Shown here piece after piece: positions 25,511-35,133 of a stretch of DNA of 64,000 nucleotides. Source of the DNA: Sporolactobacillus shoreicorticis. Its GTDB lineage: Bacteria > Bacillota > Bacilli > Bacillales > Sporolactobacillaceae. Where the stretch lies: NCBI RefSeq assembly GCF_024125445.1, contig NZ_JAMXWM010000007.1, positions 62,001-126,000 of the forward strand, given 5' to 3'. Both the position numbers and the translations under genes were made by a program. The notes under the pieces are model-generated. The model was given only the letters and a program-made list of their open reading frames with translations. It was not told the DNA's origin and ran no database searches. Within the stretch, counting starts at the first letter, position 1; every line of letters starts with the position of its first letter.

Positions 25511-26596
25511 ATGAAAATTGTTAATGTGCAGACTAGAAAAATCACAATTCCTCTCACAAAACCTTTTAAAACAGCACTTCGGACAGTCAGGAAAGCTGAA
25601 AGTCTTATTGTGTGTTTAACATGTGATGACGGAACGACTGGTTTTGGCGAAGCTCCGCCAACGCATGTCATAACAGGTGACAGTCTTGGGAGTATCAACT
25701 ATGTGATAACAGAGGTTATTCGTCCGCTGATCATAGGTTTAGCCATTGAAAACAGAGAGCAGATTCATCAAGTGATTGAAAAGTCAATACTCCATAATAC
25801 GAGCGCTAAAGCTGCTGTCGATATTGCAGTATATGATTGCCTTGCAAAGAAAGCGGATCTCCCACTTTATCAGCTCCTTGGGGGAAATGGAAGTGAATTG
25901 GAAACAGATTTAACGATCAGTGTTAATGGAGTCCATGAGATGATGGGGGATGCACGAGCCGGTGTTGAAAAAGGCTTTACCACATTAAAAATTAAAGTCG
26001 GCAACTCAACACTTTCAGAGGATCTGGAACGAATCAAGGGTGTTCGGCAGGCAGTGGGCAAAAAAGTTAAGCTGCGTTTAGATGCGAATCAGGGCTGGTG
26101 CGCAAAAGATGCGATTGCCATTATTCGAAAAATGGAAGATATGGACCTTGACATTGAATTGATCGAGCAGCCGGTACAATCGTGGGATTTTGAGGGAATG
26201 AAACTTGTAACCGAAAATGTAGCGACACAAATCATGGCTGATGAGAGTATATTCGGCCCTAAAGATGCGGCGAGACTGCTCGCGATGCACGGTTGCGACA
26301 TTATTAATATTAAATTGATGAAGGCAGGCGGTATCACCGGAGCTGAGAAAATCAATACATTAGCTGAAACCTACGGGATTGAGTGTATGGTAGGCTGCAT
26401 GATTGAATCGAAAATATCAGTAACTGCGGCCTGCCATTTTGCAGCTTCCAAGTCCAATGTTACCCGATGCGATTTAGATACACCACTTATGTTTTCTTCG
26501 GACCCAATTGAAGGCGGTGCTTCATACAAACAAAATAAAATTACTTTGTCTGACTCACCGGGATTAGGAATATCGGACATTCATTTTGAAAAGTAA
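25511..26596 (+). CDS. ykfB: L-Ala-D/L-Glu epimerase (YkfB)
   Basis: A 361-residue enolase-superfamily enzyme. With the start at ATG 25511, six bases after GGAGGG, the catalytic residues are Lys160 and Lys162 (LKIKVG), Asp191 (LRLDANQGW), Glu219 (ELIEQPV), Asp244 (IMADESIF) and Lys268 (NIKLMKAGGI). These are the positions reported for B. subtilis YkfB, which supports both the start and the assignment. It interconverts L-Ala-D-Glu and L-Ala-L-Glu, letting the dipeptide be hydrolysed by ordinary peptidases. Frames extending upstream to 25391 pass through terminator-proximal sequence and are not used. Confidence 0.93.
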   Translation: MKIVNVQTRKITIPLTKPFKTALRTVRKAESLIVCLTCDDGTTGFGEAPPTHVITGDSLGSINYVITEVIRPLIIGLAIENREQIHQVIEKSILHNTSAKAAVDIAVYDCLAKKADLPLYQLLGGNGSELETDLTISVNGVHEMMGDARAGVEKGFTTLKIKVGNSTLSEDLERIKGVRQAVGKKVKLRLDANQGWCAKDAIAIIRKMEDMDLDIELIEQPVQSWDFEGMKLVTENVATQIMADESIFGPKDAARLLAMHGCDIINIKLMKAGGITGAEKINTLAETYGIECMVGCMIESKISVTAACHFAASKSNVTRCDLDTPLMFSSDPIEGGASYKQNKITLSDSPGLGISDIHFEK

Positions 26597-26609
26597 AAGA
26601 GGGAAAGTT

Positions 26610-27509
26610 GTGCAAAAAAGAAGGATTTCTGTTCCTGTTGCTACGGTTTGGACATCGCCCAGCTCGTTTCGTCCTATTGACGCTTCGGCAGTTTCAAAAA
26701 ATCCGGATATGAAAACTTGGCTTTCGGCCATGACCCGCGAAGAAACGATTGCCTTATGCAGCGAAAAGAGGACACAAACTCAAGTGCTCTTTAATGATCC
26801 GATTATTATTGATGAGATAAATGGAGAATGGGCAAGAGTGGTTGTTCCTGATCAGTACTCGTCAAGAGATAAACGCGGATATCCCGGTTGGATGCCCGTC
26901 AGTCAGTCCATTCTCTGTAATCGAAGCGAAGCTTACGAGTCAGTTATGGTTCAAAGTAAAACGGCGATCCTTTATAACGAAACAAATCAGCCGATTTTCG
27001 AGTTAAGCTTCGGTACTTTTCTTCCTGCGATTGCGGAAACCGATCATCTTGTCCAAGTCGATACACCCATAGGGACGGGGATTCTTCACAAGAAGGATTT
27101 GAGTTTTCCAGCTAGGCGGTCATCATATACCGGTACGGATATTGTTCACGTTGCATTAAAATTCTTGGATCTGCCTTATTTATGGGCGGGCATGAGTGCC
27201 TATGGCTATGACTGCTCCGGCTATAGCTATTCCATGCTTCGAGCCGGAGGGTACCTCATTCCTCGTGATGCCGATGACCAATCGGCGGGCGGCAGAGCGA
27301 TCGTTCTCAAATCAGTCTTACCTGGTGATCTGCTTTTTTTTGCTTATGAAAAGGGATCAGGTGAGGTACATCACGTGGGCATCTATTTCGGGGAAGGAAA
27401 AATGATTCATTCACAAACACCTGGAAAAAAGGTCACGATTACCGCACTAAAAGGTACGATTTATGAGCAGGAACTATGCGCGATCAGACGTTATTGGAAG
27501 GAAGGATGA
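26610..27509 (+). CDS. ykfC: NlpC/P60 gamma-D-glutamyl-L-diamino acid endopeptidase (YkfC-like)
   Basis: A 299-residue protein with N-terminal SH3b-like domains (~residues 10-165) and a C-terminal NlpC/P60 domain. The catalytic Cys202 lies in [12 protein letters not shown], His255 in HHVGIYF, and the third polar residue His267 in MIHSQTPG. There is no signal peptide, as in YkfC, so it acts in the cytoplasm. YkfC-type enzymes release L-Ala-gamma-D-Glu from murein peptides, the substrate of YkfB. GTG 26610 sits six bases after GAGGG; a TTG at 26586 would overlap ykfB. The stop directly abuts the oppF start region. Confidence 0.92.
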   Translation: MQKRRISVPVATVWTSPSSFRPIDASAVSKNPDMKTWLSAMTREETIALCSEKRTQTQVLFNDPIIIDEINGEWARVVVPDQYSSRDKRGYPGWMPVSQSILCNRSEAYESVMVQSKTAILYNETNQPIFELSFGTFLPAIAETDHLVQVDTPIGTGILHKKDLSFPARRSSYTGTDIVHVALKFLDLPYLWAGMSAYGYDCSGYSYSMLRAGGYLIPRDADDQSAGGRAIVLKSVLPGDLLFFAYEKGSGEVHHVGIYFGEGKMIHSQTPGKKVTITALKGTIYEQELCAIRRYWKEG

Positions 27510-27512
27510 ATG

Positions 27513-28475
27513 ATGGAGAAGAAGCCGCTCTTAAAAATAAAACACTTAAAAAAGTATTTTGAGATTGACCGGTCACAAATTTTAAAAGCCGTTGACAATG
27601 TCAGTCTGTCTATAAGTGCCGGTGAGACGCTGGGGATTGTAGGCGAGTCCGGATGCGGTAAATCAACGCTGGGACGAACAATTATGGGACTCTACGAAAA
27701 AACAGATGGAAAAATTGAATTTAACGGCCAGGATGTTGACTTGATGGCCGCATCGGAACGTTTCCGGTTGCATCGAAGGATGCAAATGATATTTCAGGAT
27801 CCCTATGCTTCACTGAATCCGCGTTCAACAGTTCTTGAGTTAGTTGCCGAACCGATGGATATTCATAAGACATACAAGAATTCCAGAGAACGGAAAGAGA
27901 AAGTAGAACAGCTGCTGGAAGAAGTGGGATTAAATCGAAATTACTTAAATCGTTACCCGCATGAGTTTAGCGGGGGACAGAGGCAGAGAATTGGAATTGC
28001 ACGCGCGCTGGCCCTAAATCCGAAGTTTATTATTGCCGATGAGCCAATATCGGCATTGGATGTCTCGGTACAAGCTCAAGTGGTTTTCCTGTTGAAGCGG
28101 CTTCAGAAAGAAAAGGGACTTACAATGATGTTTGTTGCTCATGATCTTTCAATGGTTAAGTATATTAGTGATCGCATCGGAGTCATGTATCTTGGTCATC
28201 TTGTCGAATTGAGTTCAAGTCATGATCTTTATGAAAAGCCTTTACATCCATACACTCAAGCTCTGCTTTCTGCAATTCCCATTCCGGATCCGGATATTGA
28301 GGAGAAACGGGAACGAATCCTGTTAGAAGGAGAGCTGCCAAGTCCAATTAATCCGCCAAGCGGGTGTGTGTTCCGCACACGCTGCCCATTCGTCATGGAT
28401 ACTTGCTCAGAAAAAGTTCCTGAATTTACCGAAATTGAAAGTGGTCATTTTGTTGCCTGTCACTTGCATCGTTAA
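27513..28475 (+). CDS. oppF: Oligopeptide ABC transporter ATPase OppF (YkfD-like)
   Basis: A 320-residue ATPase and partner of OppD. Walker A is GESGCGKST, signature [15 protein letters not shown], Walker [13 protein letters not shown], and the C-terminus carries [17 protein letters not shown] 27513 is seven bases after the GGAAGGAAGG run; ATG 27510 is also possible. It closes the ykf/opp island. In B. subtilis the equivalent ATPase gene ykfD also follows ykfC, so the order ykfB-ykfC-ykfD is conserved. Confidence 0.93.
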   Translation: MEKKPLLKIKHLKKYFEIDRSQILKAVDNVSLSISAGETLGIVGESGCGKSTLGRTIMGLYEKTDGKIEFNGQDVDLMAASERFRLHRRMQMIFQDPYASLNPRSTVLELVAEPMDIHKTYKNSRERKEKVEQLLEEVGLNRNYLNRYPHEFSGGQRQRIGIARALALNPKFIIADEPISALDVSVQAQVVFLLKRLQKEKGLTMMFVAHDLSMVKYISDRIGVMYLGHLVELSSSHDLYEKPLHPYTQALLSAIPIPDPDIEEKRERILLEGELPSPINPPSGCVFRTRCPFVMDTCSEKVPEFTEIESGHFVACHLHR

Positions 28476-28548
28476 AAAAAAGAAAACAGCAATACATAGG
28501 AGCAAACGGGATGAGTGAATACGCACAAGGTTTAAAAATTGCCTTCAT

Positions 28549-28577
28549 TTGACATTTTTTTGAAGCGGCTTTAAAAT
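28549..28577 (+). promoter_or_regulatory. Sigma-A promoter upstream of nadE
   Basis: TTGACA (28549-28554), 17-nt spacer, TAAAAT (28572-28577). A terminator-like hairpin follows 60 nt later, before nadE. Confidence 0.75.
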
Positions 28578-28639
28578 TATTTTGAATGAACATGTGTAAG
28601 TTGAGAATTTTGTAAAATAAAAGACGATGCTGTCTGCTG

Positions 28640-28667
28640 AAGCCTCTCTGGAATCGGGAGGCTTTTT
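28640..28667 (+). terminator. Terminator hairpin between oppF/promoter and nadE
   Basis: AAGCCTC (28640-28646) and GAGGCTT (28658-28664) with TTTTT. It can end the opp transcript and would also terminate the short transcript from the promoter at 28549, so it may serve as an attenuator for nadE. Confidence 0.75.
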
Positions 28668-28752
28668 GTACAACTGTGCATTGTCAGTCCATGTTTTAGG
28701 GAATGATGGATACCGTAAGTTTTTCAGGTCTACCTGATCGGAGGTTTAAGTA

Positions 28753-30675
28753 ATGAAGTCAATGAATTTTATCCGCGTTGCTGCTGCTTGTCCGGTAACT
28801 CGAGTTGCGGATGTCGCTACGAATATCATGAATATAAAAAAGTGTATTGATCAGGCGGTTGAGCAACATGCAAAACTGATTGTTTTTCCCGAATTGTGCG
28901 TCACATCCTACACATGTGCCGACTTGTTTCTGCAGAAGCAGCTGCTTGATCAAGCAGCTTTGGGTGTGAAGGAGTTATGCGCCTACAGTGCTGGAAAAGA
29001 CATCATGATTGCTGTTGGTTCTCCGCTCTACGCTGAGACAGTAGTTTATAATTGTGCCTATATTTTATTTGACGGAGACGTGCTCGGTATCGTCCCCAAG
29101 AGCTACATCCCCAATTATGAAGAGTTCTATGAAAGACGCTGGTTCTCGTCAGGAAGGGAGATTATCGGTCATTCAGTTGATTTATCTTTTCAGAAATCGA
29201 TACCATTCGGCATTGACCTTCTCTTTCAAAGCGGACCGTTTCAAATTGGATTTGAAATTTGTGAGGATCTTTGGAGCGTCGTGCCGCCAAGCAGCTATTT
29301 GAGTTTGGCAGGGGCGCAGCTAATCGGGAATCTGTCTGCATCAAATGAAGTGGTGAGCAAAGCTGATTATCGACATGCATTGGTTGCTTCGCAAAGCGCG
29401 AAATGCATAGCATCTTATCTATATGCGGGTGCCGGAACAGGAGAATCATCAACCGATGTCGTTTTCGGCGGTGAATTATTGATTGCTGAAAACGGAAATA
29501 TGCTGGCTAAAAATGAACGTTTTCAAAGAGAGAATCAAGTTGTTACATCGATCATTGATATTGATCGGCTGAACCTGCAAAGAATCAAAAATATCAGCTT
29601 TAGAGAAGCATCTTCCACGGTTCCCTGGGAAGTGAGAAAAATATTCTTTACCTATAAAAACACAGAATTCGGAGTCTTTGATCGTGCAATTGATAAACAT
29701 CCATTTGTGCCGTCTGATGTCAAGCAAAGGGAGCAGCGCTGCAGTGAAATTTTCAATATCCAAGTAGCAGCACTTGCAAAACGAATGGAGCACACTGGAT
29801 TGAAAAAAGCGGTCATTGGAATTTCTGGCGGACTCGATTCTACGTTGACATTGCTTGTCATCGTCAAGACCTATGACTTGCTTGGCTATGATCGAAAGAA
29901 TATCATCACAGTAACACTTCCCGGTTTCGGTACAACGGATCGCACCTATCAAAATGCCGTGTCACTGTGTAAAAAGCTGGAGACTGATTTTCGAGAAGTC
30001 AATATTGTAGCTGCGTGCCTGCAGCACTTTAAAGATATCGGCCATGATCCGGCCATTCATGATGTGACCTATGAAAATGTTCAAGCACGTGAACGGACGC
30101 AGATTTTGATGGACATTGCCAATAAAGAAAGCGGACTTGTAATTGGAACAGGCGATCTTTCCGAACTCGCGCTTGGATGGAGTACCTATAACGGTGACCA
30201 CATGTCGATGTACGCTGTCAATTGCTCGGTTCCGAAAACACTTGTTCGTTATCTTGTCCGTTATGTTGCCGAAGAAGAGACGACAAAAGAAATCAGTGAA
30301 ATTTTACGTGACGTTCTTGACACACCGGTGACTCCTGAGTTGCTGCCTAAAGACGCTGAAGGGAAAATTGCCCAGAAAACCGAAGATATCGTCGGTCCTT
30401 ATGAATTACATGACTTCTTCCTGTACTATTTTGTCCGCAGTGCTTTTACGCCGGCAAAAATACTCTTTTTAGCTAAAGCAGCATTTGCGGACGTCTATGA
30501 TGAAGCGGTTATTCGGAAATGGCTGGATGTTTTTATTCGACGGTTTTTCTCAATGCAATTCAAGCGTTCGGCAATTCCGGATGGCCCGAAAGTGGGAACA
30601 GTGAGCCTGTCCCCACGAGGTGACTGGCGTATGCCTTCCGATGCCAGCCGCGATCTTTGGCTAAATGAACTTTAA
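28753..30675 (+). CDS. nadE: Glutamine-dependent NAD(+) synthase
   Basis: A 640-residue two-domain enzyme. The N-terminal nitrilase-type glutaminase domain has the Glu (FPELCVTSY), Lys (PKSYIPNYEEFYE) and Cys (GFEICEDLW) triad. The C-terminal synthetase domain has the PP-loop GISGGLDSTL and GTGDLSELALGWSTYNGDHM. It amidates nicotinic acid adenine dinucleotide to NAD using glutamine nitrogen. B. subtilis carries a shorter ammonia-dependent form, so this host uses the other type. It has a Shine-Dalgarno TCGGAGG and precedes an ABC exporter by 24 nt. Confidence 0.95.
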   Translation: MKSMNFIRVAAACPVTRVADVATNIMNIKKCIDQAVEQHAKLIVFPELCVTSYTCADLFLQKQLLDQAALGVKELCAYSAGKDIMIAVGSPLYAETVVYNCAYILFDGDVLGIVPKSYIPNYEEFYERRWFSSGREIIGHSVDLSFQKSIPFGIDLLFQSGPFQIGFEICEDLWSVVPPSSYLSLAGAQLIGNLSASNEVVSKADYRHALVASQSAKCIASYLYAGAGTGESSTDVVFGGELLIAENGNMLAKNERFQRENQVVTSIIDIDRLNLQRIKNISFREASSTVPWEVRKIFFTYKNTEFGVFDRAIDKHPFVPSDVKQREQRCSEIFNIQVAALAKRMEHTGLKKAVIGISGGLDSTLTLLVIVKTYDLLGYDRKNIITVTLPGFGTTDRTYQNAVSLCKKLETDFREVNIVAACLQHFKDIGHDPAIHDVTYENVQARERTQILMDIANKESGLVIGTGDLSELALGWSTYNGDHMSMYAVNCSVPKTLVRYLVRYVAEEETTKEISEILRDVLDTPVTPELLPKDAEGKIAQKTEDIVGPYELHDFFLYYFVRSAFTPAKILFLAKAAFADVYDEAVIRKWLDVFIRRFFSMQFKRSAIPDGPKVGTVSLSPRGDWRMPSDASRDLWLNEL

Positions 30676-30699
30676 ATCGAATGAAAGTGAGGGCGGCAA

Positions 30700-32424
30700 G
30701 TGATTCGTTCTTTTTATGCTTATTACAAACCCTATAAGAAACTGTTTTTCCTTGACTTTTTCTGTGCGGTCCTGCTTGCCTTGCTCGAACTTGTTTTTCC
30801 AGTCGCTGTCAACCAAGTCATTGACCGACTGCTTCCGGGAAAAGACTGGTCAATTATTATGCTCGCATCCGCGGGTTTGCTTCTTTTTTATGTGATTAAT
30901 ACAATCACTCATTATATCGTGACCTATTGGGGGCATATGCTGGGCATCAAAATAGAAACGGATATTCGTCAGGAACTGTTCGAGCATATCCAAAGGCAAT
31001 CGTTTCATTTCTTCGATAACAACAAAACCGGACATATGATATCGCGTCTCACTACGGATCTTTTTGATATTGGTGAAACTGCACACCACGGACCGGAAGA
31101 TATTTTTATTGCGCTGATGTCTTTATTTGGAGCATTTTTCTTAATGGTGACGATTAATTGGAAATTAGCGTGCATCACGTTTGTTCTTGTCCCAATTCTT
31201 GGTACGTTTATCATTGTATTCAATATGAAAATGACTCGAGCAACCGATCAAATTTATCAAGATATCGCGTCATTTAACGCTAATGTTGAGAATGCGGTTG
31301 GCGGAATTCGTGTGGTTCAAGCATTTTCAAATGAAAACTATGAACGAAAAAAGCAGTTTCGAGAAAATAATAAATTATATCAAAAAGCAAAATTATTTTC
31401 TTATAAAATTATGGCGACGAGTGTGACGACCAACTACTTTTTCATGCGACTGATCACTCTGTTTACTTTAATCAGCGGTTCCTGGTTCGTCATTCACGGT
31501 GAATTAAGCAGCGGACAATTTGTTGCCTTCCTGCTGCTCGCCAATATCTTTGTTCAGCCGATTGAAAAGTTTAACGCAATTATCGAACTGTATCCTAAAG
31601 GAATTGCCGGCTTCAAACGTTTTATGAACTTAAAGAGTCAGGCGCCCGAAATCGTGGATAAAGAGGATGCAATTGACGTGGATTCTGTGAAAGGCAGGAT
31701 TGATTACTGCGATGTCAGCTTTGGCTACGAAGGAAAGAAACAGGTGCTGAAGCACATTAATTTGCATATTCATGCTGGAGAAACGGTTGCATTTGTCGGC
31801 CCGACAGGAGCTGGCAAGACGACTTTGTGCAGCCTGCTTCCTCGATTTTACGATGTGACCGGAGGCAGGATTACGATTGACGGCATCGATATTCAGGATT
31901 TTAAGCTTTCCTCATTGCGCCGTCACATCGGCTTAGTACAGCAAGATGTCTTCCTTTTTTCAGGAACGCTTCGTGAAAATGTGGCATACGGAAAATTAGA
32001 TGCAACTGATGAAGATATTTGGCATGTCCTCCGGCTTGCACAATTAGAGGATACAGTTGCGACTATGCCAAACAGTTTAGACACGGTTATTGGTGAACGG
32101 GGGGTCAAATTATCTGGCGGGCAAAAACAGCGCCTTTCGATCGCGCGCATGTTCCTCAAGGATCCGTCCATTTTGATTCTTGACGAAGCCACTTCTGCAT
32201 TGGATACCGAAACAGAGGTCGCAATTCAGAAGTCACTTGAATTGTTATCCAAAGGACGTACAACACTGATTATCGCTCATCGGCTAGCAACGATTAAGAA
32301 CGCAGATCGAATCGTTGTTGTTACTCAAGACGGAATTTCTGAGCAAGGTGCTCATGACCAGCTCCTCGATCAGGATGGTGTTTATCGTCGCCTGTATGAA
32401 TCGCAGTTCTCCTTGACGATGTGA
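30700..32424 (+). CDS. ABC exporter half-transporter (TMD-NBD), homodimer type
   Basis: A 574-residue protein with a six-helix transmembrane domain (~1-310) and a nucleotide-binding domain. Walker A is GPTGAGKTT (~367), signature LSGGQKQRLSIAR, Walker B LILDEATSALD and the switch His in IIAHRLATI. All are consensus, so a homodimer with two working sites is likely. It resembles the MsbA/Sav1866-like lipid or drug exporters of Bacillus (YgaD type). The start is GTG 30700 behind GAGGGCGGC, 24 nt after nadE, suggesting co-transcription. Substrate unknown. A terminator follows. Confidence 0.9.
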   Translation: MIRSFYAYYKPYKKLFFLDFFCAVLLALLELVFPVAVNQVIDRLLPGKDWSIIMLASAGLLLFYVINTITHYIVTYWGHMLGIKIETDIRQELFEHIQRQSFHFFDNNKTGHMISRLTTDLFDIGETAHHGPEDIFIALMSLFGAFFLMVTINWKLACITFVLVPILGTFIIVFNMKMTRATDQIYQDIASFNANVENAVGGIRVVQAFSNENYERKKQFRENNKLYQKAKLFSYKIMATSVTTNYFFMRLITLFTLISGSWFVIHGELSSGQFVAFLLLANIFVQPIEKFNAIIELYPKGIAGFKRFMNLKSQAPEIVDKEDAIDVDSVKGRIDYCDVSFGYEGKKQVLKHINLHIHAGETVAFVGPTGAGKTTLCSLLPRFYDVTGGRITIDGIDIQDFKLSSLRRHIGLVQQDVFLFSGTLRENVAYGKLDATDEDIWHVLRLAQLEDTVATMPNSLDTVIGERGVKLSGGQKQRLSIARMFLKDPSILILDEATSALDTETEVAIQKSLELLSKGRTTLIIAHRLATIKNADRIVVVTQDGISEQGAHDQLLDQDGVYRRLYESQFSLTM

Positions 32425-32454
32425 TATTTGGGTGAATAATCATTGACAGAATTT

Positions 32455-32480
32455 CCGGCAAGATATTTGCCGGTTTTTTT
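32455..32480 (+). terminator. Intrinsic terminator after the ABC exporter
   Basis: CCGGCAA (32455-32461) and TTGCCGG (32467-32473) around GATAT, followed by a T tract. Confidence 0.9.
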
Positions 32481-32521
32481 ATTAATTTCGATTAAATTTG
32501 GAAATGGAAGGTTGCTAACTT

Positions 32522-33514
32522 ATGCTAACTTTAGAAAAAGGAGATAAAATAGGTATTTTTTCACCATCATCGCCAATAACGGCAACGTCGCCTTTGCGTT
32601 TTACACGAGCGAAGCATTTTCTTGAGTCAAAAGGTTTTCAAATTGTTGAGGGATGCTTAACAGGAAAGCAGGATTTCTATCGCTCCGGAACAATCGAAGA
32701 GCGAGCGGAAGAATTAAATGAATTAATCCGTAATAATGACATAAAAATGATTATGTCAACTATTGGCGGAACAAATTCAAACTCACTGCTGCCTTATATC
32801 GACTATCGAGCATTTAAGAGAAATCCGAAAATAGTGATTGGCTATTCAGATATGACCGCTATTCTTCTTGCTGTCTACACGCAAACTGGCTGTCCCGTTT
32901 TCTATGGACCGGCCCTTGTTCCGTCATTCGGTGAATTTCCTCCTTTTGTGGATCAAACGTATCGTTATTTTGAACAAATAGTTGACAAGAAAAGTGTTTA
33001 TCCGATCCAACTTACTGCTCCGGACTATTGGACGGAAGAAGCGGTGAATTGGGAAGTTAAAACAAAAGAAAAAACGCAACACGAGAATCATTGGATCGGT
33101 AATAACAGCGGAAAAGTCACTGGACGGCTCATCGGCGGCAACTTAAATACGATGAATGGATTTTGGGGAAGTCCCTATATGCCTGAAATAGAAAAAGGGG
33201 ATATTCTGCTCATTGAGGACTCGATGAAGGATGCATCTCAAGTAGAGAAAAATTTCTCATTACTTAAAGTTAATGGTGTCTTTGAGCGGGTAAGTGGTAT
33301 TTTGCTCGGCAAGCATGAACAATTTGATGACGAAGGTACCGGAAGAAATCCGGTTGACCTGCTGATAGAGGTTCTGAATGGCAAAAACCTGCCGATCATC
33401 GCTGATTTTGACTGCTGTCATACCCATCCGATGATGACAATGCCGATTGGTGCACAGGTGACGATTGATACGGATAAAAAGCATCCGGCGGTGTGGATTA
33501 ATAAAACTTTTTAA
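32522..33514 (+). CDS. S66-family serine peptidase, MccF-like
   Basis: A 330-residue S66 protein of the MccF branch. IGGTNSNSLLPYIDYRAF is characteristic of MccF, where LD-carboxypeptidases have RGGYG. The triad residues are Ser109 (VIGYSDMT), Glu232 (LLIEDS) and His300 (CCHTHPM; His302 is the alternative). MccF proteins cleave the amide bond between a toxic aminoacyl nucleotide and its carrier peptide and so give immunity to microcin C-like compounds and other aminoacyl-adenylates. Bacillus homologs exist without a microcin cluster. Here it follows an ABC exporter but a terminator separates them. Start ATG 32522 follows GGAAGG. Confidence 0.88.
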   Translation: MLTLEKGDKIGIFSPSSPITATSPLRFTRAKHFLESKGFQIVEGCLTGKQDFYRSGTIEERAEELNELIRNNDIKMIMSTIGGTNSNSLLPYIDYRAFKRNPKIVIGYSDMTAILLAVYTQTGCPVFYGPALVPSFGEFPPFVDQTYRYFEQIVDKKSVYPIQLTAPDYWTEEAVNWEVKTKEKTQHENHWIGNNSGKVTGRLIGGNLNTMNGFWGSPYMPEIEKGDILLIEDSMKDASQVEKNFSLLKVNGVFERVSGILLGKHEQFDDEGTGRNPVDLLIEVLNGKNLPIIADFDCCHTHPMMTMPIGAQVTIDTDKKHPAVWINKTF

Positions 33515-33619
33515 CCGAATATCGATTATCATTGCGTTGATTTGGCTGCCGGCTGTGGGACGGATATTTGGAAAAGAATTACTCCTTATCATGAACGGCT
33601 CGCTCTGGTCGTTGTGCGG

Positions 33620-33654
33620 ATAAAAAATACCTCTTTGCATAGAAACAAAGAGGT
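33620..33654 (-). terminator. Intrinsic terminator of ald
   Basis: ACCTCTTTG (33629-33637) and CAAAGAGGT (33646-33654) form a stem; on the minus strand it is followed by ATTTTTT. It ends the leftward ald transcript. Confidence 0.85.
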
Positions 33655-33717
33655 AAATGATTCAATAAAGAGCCGCAAAACTACCGAATTAATTAAGGTT
33701 AATTCACAGGGCTAAAA

Positions 33718-34857
33718 TCAAACTTCAGCCGCTGCCTTAAGCAATTCCTTAGCACATTTGTATTCCAAGCCATGCGCGTCGGCAACTGCTTTGAAAGTAA
33801 TGAAGCCATCCAAAGTGTTCAATCCCTTGAGCAGTGCTTCATCTTCGAGACATGCCTTGACGTAGCCCTTGCTGGCAATTTTCGCCGCGTAAGGAATGGT
33901 AACATTAGTCAGGGCAAGCGTCGAGGTATTTGGAACAGCGCCAGGCATGTTTGCTACTGCATAATGAATGACGCCGTGCTTCGTATAGGTAGGATCGTCA
34001 TGAGTTGTGCTGTGATCGGATGTTTCAACCACGCCGCCCTGGTCGATGGCAACATCCACGATTACAGAGCTTTCCTTCATGTTGGCAACCATTTCTTCAG
34101 TTACCAGCTTAGGAGCTTTCGCGCCGGGGATCAGTACGGCACCGACAACAAGGTCGGCTTCTTTAACCGATTCAGCGATATTATAAGGATTCGACATGAC
34201 CGTATTCAGTGAATTTCCGAAGATATCGTCGAGATCACGCAATCTGTCTGCACTTATGTCAAGAATTGTGACATCCGCTCCGAGTCCGACCGCGATTTTT
34301 GCTGCGTTCGTGCCGACAATACCCCCGCCGATAATGGTGACTTTGCCACGGGATACGCCAGGTACCCCGCCAAGCAAAATGCCTTTTCCGGCTTCGTTGC
34401 TGAATTTTTCAAGGTATTGGGCACCAATTTGAACGGCCATTCTGCCAGCAACTTCACTCATTGGCTGGAGGAGAGGGAGCACGCGATCAGCACGTTGAAC
34501 CGTTTCATAAGCGATGGATACCACTTTATTTGCAACGAGTGCTTTTGTCAATTCGGCACCGACTGCAGGAGCAAGGTGGAGGTAAGTAAAAAGAATCAGT
34601 CCTTCATGAAAGAAATGATATTCTTCCGGTTCCGGTTCCTTAACCTTGATCACCATTTCAGCCGACCAGGCTTTTTCAGCTGAAGTGATGACTGCGCCTG
34701 CTTCTTCATACTGTTGATCGGAGAATCCCGCGCCTGCACCTGCCAACGTTTCTACATAGACTGCATTGCCTTCTTGAACCAAGTGATACGTACCCGCAGG
34801 GGTGATGGCAACACGACGTTCGTTGTTCTTCAATTCTTTTGGAATGCCGATGATCAT
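33718..34857 (-). CDS. ald: Alanine dehydrogenase
   Basis: A 379-residue enzyme from ATG 34857, the normal family length. GGGAGG at 34867-34872 supports this start over an upstream extension to 34911. It begins [20 protein letters not shown]. The NAD-binding motif is [20 protein letters not shown] and the substrate region includes [11 protein letters not shown]. It interconverts L-alanine and pyruvate plus ammonia, used in alanine catabolism and during sporulation. Its divergent neighbour encodes a PucR-type activator, as ald and adeR do in B. subtilis. Confidence 0.96.
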   Translation of the reverse strand: MIIGIPKELKNNERRVAITPAGTYHLVQEGNAVYVETLAGAGAGFSDQQYEEAGAVITSAEKAWSAEMVIKVKEPEPEEYHFFHEGLILFTYLHLAPAVGAELTKALVANKVVSIAYETVQRADRVLPLLQPMSEVAGRMAVQIGAQYLEKFSNEAGKGILLGGVPGVSRGKVTIIGGGIVGTNAAKIAVGLGADVTILDISADRLRDLDDIFGNSLNTVMSNPYNIAESVKEADLVVGAVLIPGAKAPKLVTEEMVANMKESSVIVDVAIDQGGVVETSDHSTTHDDPTYTKHGVIHYAVANMPGAVPNTSTLALTNVTIPYAAKIASKGYVKACLEDEALLKGLNTLDGFITFKAVADAHGLEYKCAKELLKAAAEV

Positions 34858-35060
34858 GAATGAATTCCTCCCAGTTATTTTATCTAATCCAATAATTGAA
34901 TAATCAGACATATGAATTTGACGACCACAGTCAACAGTTTTTTCATACTAAACAAGTTGACTGAGAATCAAATGAAGCCTGTGTTATTCCTTAATTAGAA
35001 TGTTACAAACAAAAAGGGTTCATTTCATCATACGTTTTGTCTACTCTTTCGGTAAAAAAC

Positions 35061-35088
35061 TTGACATTTGGCGACTGTGTTAGATAAT
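35061..35088 (+). promoter_or_regulatory. Promoter of adeR
   Basis: TTGACA (35061-35066), 16-nt spacer, GATAAT (35083-35088). The nonamer GACATTTGG overlaps the -35 (35063-35071) and recurs at 35114-35122. Confidence 0.6.
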
Positions 35089-35133
35089 ATGACAATATAA
35101 TGAAATGAAATACGACATTTGGGGGGCTGGATG

